Source of the DNA: Myxococcales bacterium
GTDB lineage: Bacteria > Myxococcota_A > Polyangia > Polyangiales > JAFGIB01
DNA: 64,000 bases
Assembly (NCBI GenBank): GCA_029880325.1
Contig: JAOUOP010000022.1
Span: 1 to 64,000, forward strand
Direction: 5' to 3'
In this document: positions 10,820-18,577 of the stretch, piece by piece
How positions within the stretch are numbered: the stretch's first letter is position 1
Layout: every line of letters begins with the position of its first letter
The notes under the pieces: model-generated
Seen by the model: only the letters and a program-made list of their open reading frames with translations
Database searches by the model: none
Told to the model about the DNA's origin: nothing
Translations under genes and position numbers: made by a program

Positions 10820-12523
10820 TCAGCCGGGGTGTACGCGTCGTATGGGCGCGAAGACGCGGAAGCCGCGGTGTCGCTTCACCAGACGGAAATGTCGGCGAAA
10901 GGCGGGGCGCTCGCGCTCGAAGGCGCCCCGAAAGCCCACTGGCATCACCAGGAAGTCGCTGCCGAGTTCGTCCATCATGATGCGCAGATCCTGAAGCGTC
11001 GTCTGCCGGTAGTACATGCGGTAGTGCACATTCGGAGGCGTCAGCTGCCAAAGCCGCTGCACGAAGCGGGTTACGACCACCAGGTCCTCGTGCTTCTTTG
11101 CTTCGCTGCCAATCCAGTCGACGAGCGCCGGCTCGATGCGGTGGCCGCGGGCATCGCGGCGGGCCTGCTCGAGCAGTTCCACGCTCGCGCGGCCGCCCTG
11201 GTATATCGATACGCACAGGATCGCCATGCCGACCGCGGCCAGCAGCGGCCGGCGCAGCATCTGGACCAGGGCCAGGAAGAACGGGATGCCACAGACGATG
11301 GCGTGGCGCATGTGGAAGTTCCAGGGGCTCCACATCTGCTTGTGCATCAAATGCAGCGAGACGAGACTGCCGGTCGCGAGCAGGACGATGAAAAGCCAGT
11401 TCAGGTGCTCTGGCGCCGCGAGCCAGCCAGGGGCGGAGCGCAAGCCCCGCCCCATGGCGCCCGGGCCGGCGCTGCGCCACTGTCGCCACATCCGCCCGAC
11501 GAAGCCAACGGCGAAAGCGACGAGGGCGATGGGAAGGGCGTAGGGAAAGAGATAGAAGTGCTGGCTGTAGGAGTATTTGCCCTGCGGCTCGAACGCCACT
11601 CGCAGGCCGCCCAGGCGGTCGCGCACGAAGTCCACGGCCGAGTCGGTTTGCACCATGACCTGCAGGTAGGAAAGACCTGCGCTGGCGTGGGCGCTGTCGA
11701 AGCGCAAGAACGCCGCGAGGGTAGAGCCTTCGACCATGGAGGCGAGGCGAATCCACTGGGGCGCGACGGTGAGTGCGAAGGCTGCGCAGACGCCTGCGAG
11801 CAGAAGCCATAGCCCCCGGCGCTGACCCTTCGCCGCGATCAGGGTGATGGCAGCGCTGCCGACCAGCGCGAGCGCAAAGAGCAGCATTTGGCTGCGCGCC
11901 AGCGTCATCGCGCCGGCCCAGACGCCTAGCTCGAGCCCGCCCCGCAGTCCGGGAACGGGCAGCAGGCGTTGGGCCCGCAGCAGGCCCCCAAAGAGCAGGC
12001 AATAGGCCAACGCCTCGGTGTAGGGCAGGGAGCTGAACCAAAAGAACTCGCGGTTGATGCCCATGATCAGGGCTGCGAGGTGACCGGCGTGGAGGCCCGG
12101 CAAGATCTTCGGCAGCAACTCAAAGGGGTAGAGCGCCCGGCCCCAGCGGTAGACCACCAGCAGCGTCAGGAAGTACAGCAGCGTGGGAAGCCAGATGGCG
12201 ACCGTCTCCAGGGGCAGCACGCGCGCGCAGGTGCCCAAGAGCAAGGGCCACAGGGGGTAGACGGGCGTGGGATGGGGAAAGCTCGGCAGTCCCTGATGCA
12301 TCAGGGAGAGATCGGTCACCAGACCGTGCCCGCGGCGCAGATGATCGGCCACATTCGCGTAGTAGCCACCGTCTCCGTCGGGCATGACGGACTCGGAGCT
12401 GAGCAGGATCTTGGCCGTGCCGAGTGGGAGTGCGAGGGCGGTGCTGATGGCGAGATCCCAGCGCAGGCGGCCCGCGGCCGGCGCCGGTGGTTGTGCTGGG
12501 TGGGCTTTGGGCGAAGGGATCAG
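10820..12523 (-). CDS. GT-C/GT39-like membrane glycosyltransferase (module copy 1, gene B); probable CTG start
   Basis: The first ATG in frame (12385) gives 521 residues starting inside the conserved GDGGYYANVADHLRRG motif, which lacks the first membrane helix. No ATG, GTG or TTG exists upstream in frame, yet the frame encodes WDLAISTALALPLGTAKILL, which aligns with the N-terminal helix of the paralogue at 16922-18577. CTG at 12523 overlaps the stop of the upstream gene as CTGA, the same 4-base geometry used elsewhere here, giving 567 residues. The protein has about ten helices; the SLMHQG...FPHPTPVYPLWP loop is shared with the paralogue, and the C-terminal soluble part ends FRVFAPIRRVHPG. 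The acidic motif in the first loop is where GT-C enzymes carry their catalytic Asp. Its substrate is unknown. Confidence 0.65.
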   Translation of the reverse strand: MIPSPKAHPAQPPAPAAGRLRWDLAISTALALPLGTAKILLSSESVMPDGDGGYYANVADHLRRGHGLVTDLSLMHQGLPSFPHPTPVYPLWPLLLGTCARVLPLETVAIWLPTLLYFLTLLVVYRWGRALYPFELLPKILPGLHAGHLAALIMGINREFFWFSSLPYTEALAYCLLFGGLLRAQRLLPVPGLRGGLELGVWAGAMTLARSQMLLFALALVGSAAITLIAAKGQRRGLWLLLAGVCAAFALTVAPQWIRLASMVEGSTLAAFLRFDSAHASAGLSYLQVMVQTDSAVDFVRDRLGGLRVAFEPQGKYSYSQHFYLFPYALPIALVAFAVGFVGRMWRQWRSAGPGAMGRGLRSAPGWLAAPEHLNWLFIVLLATGSLVSLHLMHKQMWSPWNFHMRHAIVCGIPFFLALVQMLRRPLLAAVGMAILCVSIYQGGRASVELLEQARRDARGHRIEPALVDWIGSEAKKHEDLVVVTRFVQRLWQLTPPNVHYRMYYRQTTLQDLRIMMDELGSDFLVMPVGFRGAFERERPAFRRHFRLVKRHRGFRVFAPIRRVHPG

Positions 12524-14541
12524 CGCTCGCCTCGAACTTTCAAGATCGCCACCGGCCCGAAACGCGCGATCACCTTCGCGATGCCTGCGTCGATGATGTT
12601 CCTGGCTCTGGGCACAGGCCGCAGCGGCAGCATGCCCAAATGCCGACTGCCGAGCACCAGGTAGTCGACCCTTTGCCGCGCGAAGAAGGCGGGGGCCCTG
12701 GTCGGCCCATGCAGGGCCGTGCGCGCGTCCTTGAACATCTGATTGGCGATGCGCAGGTTGCCCGGTTGAAAATAGGGAGCGCGTCCTTCGGTCAGGGAGC
12801 TGCGGCCGGCCAGGACCTGAAAGACGCCGGCGCTATTGCCGTCGGCGAGGAAGCGCGCGTCGGGTGGGGTGTGGCGCCGAATGAAGTCGTAGGCCGCCAG
12901 GCCGCTCTCGCTGACGCGGGTCTCGAGCAGCTGCCGGCTGCGCAGGCGTTCGACGCCCTTCCACACCGGCACCGCCAGAGCGCCAGCGACGAGGACTGCG
13001 GCAGAGCCCACGGCCACCGCCCTTCGCGCGCGCGCGAAGATGGCGGTGATGGCGCGATCGAGGGCCAGCGCGGCGATGACGACGAGCAGCTGCTGTAGGT
13101 ACATGAACTCGCGACGAACGCCGTGCAGAGCCGGCAGCTTGGTGTGGTAGCCGGCGAGGAAGTACAGGGCCCACAGGAACAGCAGCAGCGCAAAGACCGG
13201 CAAGACCAGTCCGAGCTCTCCCGCCCGCCGGTGCCGCCATGCGACAAGGCACAGGGCGAGGAAGACCGCTGGCGTCAGCGCCGGATGCAGCGCGCTGGGC
13301 AGCACCCCGATGGGCAGCTCCGCCCAGCGCCCCAGCTTTCGCAGGGCCTGCACGGGCGTCATGTAGAACTCGCCCGTCTCGCCCGGCCGAAACGGCAGCA
13401 CCCGACGCGGGTTCAGTGGCCGACCCCAAAACTGCTGTTCGAAGGCGTCTGCGGGGTCGAAGCCCTCGAAGGCGACGTAGGCTTCGGGCGTCATCAGCCC
13501 GTGCTGGCCGCTCAGGGGATCGTGGCGGGACAGCGACCAGATCGCCCCGGCCAGTACGCATCCGGCGGCCAGCGCGGCCGCGGTCCTCGCGATGCGGACG
13601 AAGTCCCGGGTTCTGAGCAGCCGCACCCCGAAGCTAGCCAGAAGCCACAGGGCGGCCACCGCGGCGGGCACCAGGTGCACCGTACAGAGCATGGCCACGG
13701 CGATTGCCAGCAACCCCAAGGGCCTGCGATCGGGCTGCTCTTGGGACCGGAGAGCCAACCAGAGCGTGGTGAAAAGCAGTAGCATGCCCAGCGGTTCGCC
13801 GCGGAAACCGTGGAGTTTGAAGACGCCATGGGGCAGCCACAGAAAGAGCGCCGTGCCGAAGAAGGCGCTCCAGGCCGAACTGGTCAGGCTGCGCAGGTAG
13901 ACCCAGAGCGTGAGCGTCAGCCAGCCGATCACCCACAGGGTCCAGATCTGCATGACGCGGAAGGGCCGCCCCGCAGCATCGGCCATTGCGATCCAGTCGG
14001 CCACGGGCAGGTACCAGCCGATCTTGTTGACCTCGAAGCGCATGGCGCTGCCGTAGTCGGTGTTCGTCAGCGGGACCGTCGTGCGTGTGACGATGTCCAG
14101 AATGTCGCCCAGGTAACACCAGGCGACGGCGGGGGCGGCGCCCGGATCGCCGAGCAGCTTGGCGCCGTGGGCGAAAAGCGTGGCGCCGGCCAGCAGCAAT
14201 ACCGCCAGCGCCGGCAGACTGCGCAGCTCGTCCAGTGCCCGCATCAGGATCGCCCGCACTTGGCAGCCACGTCGCGCGCAGCCGAAAGCCGCCGCCAGCG
14301 TCACCACGGCAAATGCGGGCCACAGGGCCGCGGCGCGTAGGGCACCGGCGCTGGAGGGTGCGCCCGGCCACGGCAACCGCGAAAGTAGGATGCCGGCTGC
14401 AAGTGCGCTGGCCAGGCCCAGAAGAGCGCCCAGCAGCAGGCGCTCGGAGCTGCGCAGCTCCTGGGCCCCGGGGTACAGCGCGCCGGTCCATACCAAACCC
14501 GGTACGAAAACCGCTACCAGTGCCAGCGCTTCCACGATCAT
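12520..14541 (-). CDS. Large polytopic membrane protein (module copy 1, gene A)
   Basis: 673 residues from ATG 14541; the first gene of a three-gene minus-strand operon (A, B, then 9025-10812). About twelve helices are seen, with a loop containing NTDYGSAMRFEVNKIGWYLP (about 165-185). The soluble C-terminus (about 530-673) has SLTEGRAPYFQPGNL and ends with a strand FGPVAILKVRGER. Both motifs recur in the paralogue at 18578-20644 (GTPMEFETNKIGWYL and SLTEGRAPYFQPANL). The protein is probably a GT-C-like enzyme or a partner subunit for gene B. No named family is recognised. Confidence 0.65.
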   Translation of the reverse strand: MIVEALALVAVFVPGLVWTGALYPGAQELRSSERLLLGALLGLASALAAGILLSRLPWPGAPSSAGALRAAALWPAFAVVTLAAAFGCARRGCQVRAILMRALDELRSLPALAVLLLAGATLFAHGAKLLGDPGAAPAVAWCYLGDILDIVTRTTVPLTNTDYGSAMRFEVNKIGWYLPVADWIAMADAAGRPFRVMQIWTLWVIGWLTLTLWVYLRSLTSSAWSAFFGTALFLWLPHGVFKLHGFRGEPLGMLLLFTTLWLALRSQEQPDRRPLGLLAIAVAMLCTVHLVPAAVAALWLLASFGVRLLRTRDFVRIARTAAALAAGCVLAGAIWSLSRHDPLSGQHGLMTPEAYVAFEGFDPADAFEQQFWGRPLNPRRVLPFRPGETGEFYMTPVQALRKLGRWAELPIGVLPSALHPALTPAVFLALCLVAWRHRRAGELGLVLPVFALLLFLWALYFLAGYHTKLPALHGVRREFMYLQQLLVVIAALALDRAITAIFARARRAVAVGSAAVLVAGALAVPVWKGVERLRSRQLLETRVSESGLAAYDFIRRHTPPDARFLADGNSAGVFQVLAGRSSLTEGRAPYFQPGNLRIANQMFKDARTALHGPTRAPAFFARQRVDYLVLGSRHLGMLPLRPVPRARNIIDAGIAKVIARFGPVAILKVRGER

Positions 14542-14828
14542 CGTTCGGCCCGCTCGGCAGGGCGGCCTGGCGTCGCGGCGGCCTCGGCAGAGTACCGCGC
14601 GGATCGCACTGCGCCCGTCAAATTACCAGGGAAATGTGGCGTGAGCGCCCAGCGGATAGGCGGGTGAACGCGGCGCGCAGCCGTGGGCGACTGGCAGGGT
14701 CACCAAAAAATTCTATCTTTTCTGGATCATCCGGGTCGCTCGGGGCATTGTCCGGAGGTCCCGAATGCTGTAGCGGCTAGCCACCGGCCTCCAGCAACAG
14801 CAGGGCGAGCCGGCGGGAAGACGCGACA
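14542..14828. other. Divergent intergenic region, no gene seen
   Basis: 287 bases between the minus-strand operon starting at 14541 and the plus-strand epimerase gene. It must hold promoters for both directions. A GC-poor patch near 14707-14722 (AAAAAATTCTATCTTTTC) stands out. No clear -35/-10 pair, repeat or ORF could be supported. Confidence 0.4.
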
Positions 14829-15812
14829 ATGAACTGGTTGATCACAGGCGGTTGCGGTTTCATCGGAGCCCGTCTGATCGCGCGCCTGCGCGCCGAGGGG
14901 GGCCATGCCATCCGCGTGCTCGACAACCTCAGCGTGGGCAGCCGCGCCGACCTGGACACCGTGGCCGAGCATACGGTCCATGGGCTCGACCGCGTGCCGG
15001 AGCTGACGCCCGAGCAGCCGGTGCAGCTGCTGGTCGGCGACATCCGCGATCCGGCGGCCGATCGGGCGGCGGTGCAAGGGGTCGACGTGATCGTGCACCT
15101 GGCGGCCAATACCGGCGTCATCCCGTCCATCGAGAGCCCCGATTTCGACTGCGAGACCAACGTGCTGGGCACCGTGCGTGTGCTGGAGGCCGCCCGCGAG
15201 GCCGGCGTCACGCGCTTTGTTCTGGCCTCCTCCGGAGCGCCGCTGGGGGAGCAGACCCCGCCCATCCACGAGGAGAAACTGCCCAAGCCCGTCTCCCCCT
15301 ATGGCGCCAGCAAGCTGGCCGGCGAGGCCTATTGCCGCGTCTACCACGCCTGCTTCGGGACTCGGACGGTGGCCCTGCGCTTTGGCAATGTCTACGGCCC
15401 CGGTTCGGCGAACAAGGGCAGTCTGGTCGCCAAACTCATCAAGCAGGCCCTGGGCGGCGAGCGCTGGACCATCTACGGCGACGGCACACAGACCCGCGAT
15501 TTCATTTACATCGACGACCTCATCGACGCGATCGTGCGCGCAGCGCAGGTGCAGACCGGCGGTGAGATCTTTCAGATCGCGACTGGAGCCGAGACCACCG
15601 TCAACGAGGTCGCCGACCAGCTCGAAACCCAGCTGCAGCTGCAGGGGGTGAGCGTGTCACGCGGCAATGAGCCCGCAAGGACGGGCGAGGTCTTGCGCAA
15701 CTACGCCGACATCGGCAAGGCCCGTGAAATGCTCGGCTGGGAGCCGAGCCACACGCTCGCGTCGGGTCTGGCCCGGACCGTCGAGTGGTTCCTCGAGCAG
15801 CGCGCGAGCTAA
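14829..15812 (+). CDS. NAD-dependent nucleotide-sugar epimerase/dehydratase (GalE-like)
   Basis: 327 residues from ATG 14829 with GGGAAG upstream. An extended SDR: the dinucleotide motif TGGCGFIG is at residues 7-14, a Ser region LASSGAPLGE near 133, the catalytic YGASK at 158-162, and the sugar-binding RFGNVYGP near 182. Family members include UDP-glucose/UDP-GlcNAc 4-epimerases and related dehydratases; which sugar is used cannot be told. It is followed after 24 bases by the DUF2304-GT2 fusion, so it probably makes that enzyme's donor sugar. Confidence 0.8.
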   Translation: MNWLITGGCGFIGARLIARLRAEGGHAIRVLDNLSVGSRADLDTVAEHTVHGLDRVPELTPEQPVQLLVGDIRDPAADRAAVQGVDVIVHLAANTGVIPSIESPDFDCETNVLGTVRVLEAAREAGVTRFVLASSGAPLGEQTPPIHEEKLPKPVSPYGASKLAGEAYCRVYHACFGTRTVALRFGNVYGPGSANKGSLVAKLIKQALGGERWTIYGDGTQTRDFIYIDDLIDAIVRAAQVQTGGEIFQIATGAETTVNEVADQLETQLQLQGVSVSRGNEPARTGEVLRNYADIGKAREMLGWEPSHTLASGLARTVEWFLEQRAS

Positions 15813-15836
15813 CCTGGAGCCAATCCTGGATCGAGC

Positions 15837-16901
15837 ATGGAACTCGAAGCCCAATCTCTCGTGATCCTACGTTTGCTGGGGGGCCTCTTCGGCTTCGGCG
15901 TGCTCGTCCATGCCTTCCAGCGCTTTCGGCAGCGCCGAATCGCCCGTTCCGAGGCTGCCTTCCGTTGGCTGATCGGCCTGGCGATCGCTGTCATCTGCGT
16001 CTATCCGGACTCGGTCAACTCGCTGGTGTCCATGCTCGCCATGGAGCGAGCCGCCTACGGGCGCATGCTCGTATTGCTGGTACTGTCGAATTTAGCTCTG
16101 TGGTTTTTGCTTTTGCGCGAGCGCGGCAAGGTCTACCTGGTTTCGCGCAATCTCGATCGCTTCATTCGCATCTTCGCACTGTCGCGGGGCACCGAGCGCG
16201 AGCGTGAGCGCCTGCAGGGCACCCAGATCCTGGTGGCGATGCCGGCCCTGAACGAGGGCGAAAACATCGGGCCGGTGCTCCAGCGCATGCCCGAGGCGAT
16301 CGAGGGACGGAAGGTCGGTGTCGTGGTGATCGACGACGGCAGCGACGACAACACCGCCGAGATCGTCGAGCGGGCCGGCTATAGTGCTTTCAGTAACCCG
16401 ATGCGCCGGGGGCAGGGTGCTGCGTTGCGCCTGGCCTATGACATCGCGACCCACATTGGAGCCGAGGTGGTCGTCACCCTGGACGCCGACGGCCAGCACC
16501 GACCCGAAGAGATCGAGAACGTGGTCAAGCCGATCCTGGAGGGCGACAGCGATTTCGTGGTGGGCTCGCGACTTCTGGGCCAGCGCGAAGCGGACAGCAA
16601 GTTCCGGCTGGCCGGCATCTACCTCAACAATCTGCTGATCAACCTGCTCGCCGGCACCCGAATCTCGGACTGCAGCAGTGGCTTCAAGGCCATCCGAGTC
16701 TCTTCGCTCGCCAAGGTGGTCTTGACCGAGGACCAATTTCAGGCGGCCGAGGCAATCATCGCTTCGGCCCACAGCGGGCTTCGAATCGGCGAGGCCCCGA
16801 TCACGGTCCTACGTCGGGCCAGCGGTGAGTCCAAGAAGGGCCGCGACATCACCTACGGTCTCAATTTCGCGCGCTCGGTCTTCAAGTCCTGGTGGCGTTA
16901 G
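15837..16901 (+). CDS. DUF2304-GT2 fusion, polyprenyl-phosphate sugar synthase-like
   Basis: 354 residues from ATG 15837. Residues 1-115 hold three hydrophobic helices and the FRWLIGLAIAVICVYPDSVN core of DUF2304, which normally is a separate small protein. From about 128 a GT-A family 2 domain follows: ILVAMPALNEGENI, VVIDDGSDD near 164, the metal-binding LDADGQHRPEE near 212, and SSGFKAIR. This resembles DPM1-like enzymes that load sugars onto polyprenyl phosphate. No C-terminal membrane helices are present, so the fused N-terminal helices may be the membrane anchor. It is convergent with the next gene, 20 bases away. Confidence 0.85.
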   Translation: MELEAQSLVILRLLGGLFGFGVLVHAFQRFRQRRIARSEAAFRWLIGLAIAVICVYPDSVNSLVSMLAMERAAYGRMLVLLVLSNLALWFLLLRERGKVYLVSRNLDRFIRIFALSRGTERERERLQGTQILVAMPALNEGENIGPVLQRMPEAIEGRKVGVVVIDDGSDDNTAEIVERAGYSAFSNPMRRGQGAALRLAYDIATHIGAEVVVTLDADGQHRPEEIENVVKPILEGDSDFVVGSRLLGQREADSKFRLAGIYLNNLLINLLAGTRISDCSSGFKAIRVSSLAKVVLTEDQFQAAEAIIASAHSGLRIGEAPITVLRRASGESKKGRDITYGLNFARSVFKSWWR

Positions 16902-16921
16902 CGTGGCGCAGGGCTGCTTCG

Positions 16922-18577
16922 TTACGACCCGACCGGAACAAAGACCAAGTATTCGCCGCCCCGGAGCACCTTGCGGAAGCTCCGGCGAAAGCGACGATCG
17001 CGACGAAAGCGACCCTTCATGGTTTCGTGGATGACGATGGCATCGAGCCCCATCTCGTCGACCATCGTCATCAGGTCCTCGAATGAGGTCTGGCGATAGA
17101 TCGCGTGAAAGCCGACCCCCTCGGCCGACTGCCACAGTCCCTGGATCTGGCGCGCGCCGATTTTGAGGTCGCCACGTCTGTCGTGCTCGCGGCGGATCCA
17201 ATCCAGGATCGAGTCGTCGAGCTTCGTCTCGGAGATCCGCACGGTCGCGGCCCCTGGCATGCGAAGCAACTGCGCATATCCCAAGTACAACGAGGCTGCA
17301 CATAGCAGCACGGCCGTGACGCGAAAGACCTGCGGGCCACGCGTGAGAAGGCTTCGCATGCAGAGGAAGAAGATCGGGATGCAGACCAGTGCATGCCGAA
17401 TGTGGAAGTTCCACTCGGCCCACATTCGCTTGTGAACCGCGTGGATCGACAGGAAGCTGCCCACGGCCAGCAGGGTCACGAAGAGGACCGCTGCGAGCGT
17501 TCGAGAACTCAGCAGGTTGCGGGCAGAAGCCAGGAGCGCGCGCCGCTTCTCTGACATGACCGCGAGCCACAAGAGTTGCAGCAGTGAAAGCGGCAAGGCG
17601 TATTGAAAGAGGTAGAACTGGTGGGAATAGGAGTATTTATCGTCGAAGCGAAAGGCGTGAAGCAGCCCAGCACCGCGATCGGTGATGAACTCGAGCGCTC
17701 CGTCCGTGCTGACCATGACCTCGATGGGGCTGAGGGCATTTGAGGCGCGCGCCTGGTCGAAGCGCAGCAGCATCGTGGGCTGGGCATCGGCGACGAAGGA
17801 TTTCATCCAGAGATATTGAGGCGTGATCAGAGCGACGAAGACCGCGAGGAAGCCTGCCAGCGCCATCAGGTACGACAGGCGCCGATCGCGGCCGATGCAG
17901 CAGACGGCCAGGGCGGTGGCGGCCACGGCCATCGCGACGACCAGCAGCTGGCTTCGGGTCAGCATGATCAGCGCAGCCCACAGTCCCATCTCTGCTCCCG
18001 AAAGCAGTGAGGGTGCTTTCCACAGCTTCTCGAAGCGATAGAGCGCCGCGAAGAAAAGTGCATATGCAAGCCCTTCCGTGTATGGAAGGGAGGTGAACCA
18101 CATGAACTCATAGTTGATGCCGAGCATGGCTGCGGAGAGATGGCCCGCGTTGAGTCCGGCCATGCGTCCCGGAAACAGGTCTCCCGGATAGTGGTCGCGT
18201 CCCCACAGGTATGCGAAGAGCACCGCGACGAAATACAGCAGCGTGGGCAACCAGATGGCAGCTACCTTCAGGCCGACGACGCTCGCGGCAGTCGCCAGCA
18301 CAAGGGGCCACAGTGGATAGACCGAGGTGGGATGGGGAAAGTCGTGATAGCCCTTGTGCATCAGCGAGAGGTCGGTCGTAAGTCCGTCCCCGCGCACCAG
18401 GTGGTAGGCGACGTTTGCATAGAAGCCGCCATCGCCCTGGCCAATCTCCTGCCGGCTGGCCAGCACAAGCTTGGGAAGCAGCACTGCGGCGACCATCAAG
18501 GCGAAAATCGCCCACCCGCGCCTAGGGACGGCAAATACCCGTTGGACCCATGTCCGAAATATGCTGGCGTCGAACAC
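16922..18577 (-). CDS. GT-C/GT39-like membrane glycosyltransferase (module copy 2, gene B)
   Basis: 551 residues from GTG 18577, directly abutting the stop of the upstream gene. An N-terminal helix (residues 20-38) precedes the acidic loop motif GQGDGGFYANVAYHLVRGDG, and SLMHKG, FPHPTSVYPLWP and SSLPYTEG-like motifs match the paralogue at 10820-12523. About ten helices follow, then a soluble C-terminus of about 150 residues (MTMVDEMGLDAIVIHE) ending GGEYLVFVPVGS. The alignment by eye is good along the whole length. It is probably an outer-face glycosyltransferase using a lipid-linked sugar. Confidence 0.7.
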   Translation of the reverse strand: MFDASIFRTWVQRVFAVPRRGWAIFALMVAAVLLPKLVLASRQEIGQGDGGFYANVAYHLVRGDGLTTDLSLMHKGYHDFPHPTSVYPLWPLVLATAASVVGLKVAAIWLPTLLYFVAVLFAYLWGRDHYPGDLFPGRMAGLNAGHLSAAMLGINYEFMWFTSLPYTEGLAYALFFAALYRFEKLWKAPSLLSGAEMGLWAALIMLTRSQLLVVAMAVAATALAVCCIGRDRRLSYLMALAGFLAVFVALITPQYLWMKSFVADAQPTMLLRFDQARASNALSPIEVMVSTDGALEFITDRGAGLLHAFRFDDKYSYSHQFYLFQYALPLSLLQLLWLAVMSEKRRALLASARNLLSSRTLAAVLFVTLLAVGSFLSIHAVHKRMWAEWNFHIRHALVCIPIFFLCMRSLLTRGPQVFRVTAVLLCAASLYLGYAQLLRMPGAATVRISETKLDDSILDWIRREHDRRGDLKIGARQIQGLWQSAEGVGFHAIYRQTSFEDLMTMVDEMGLDAIVIHETMKGRFRRDRRFRRSFRKVLRGGEYLVFVPVGS

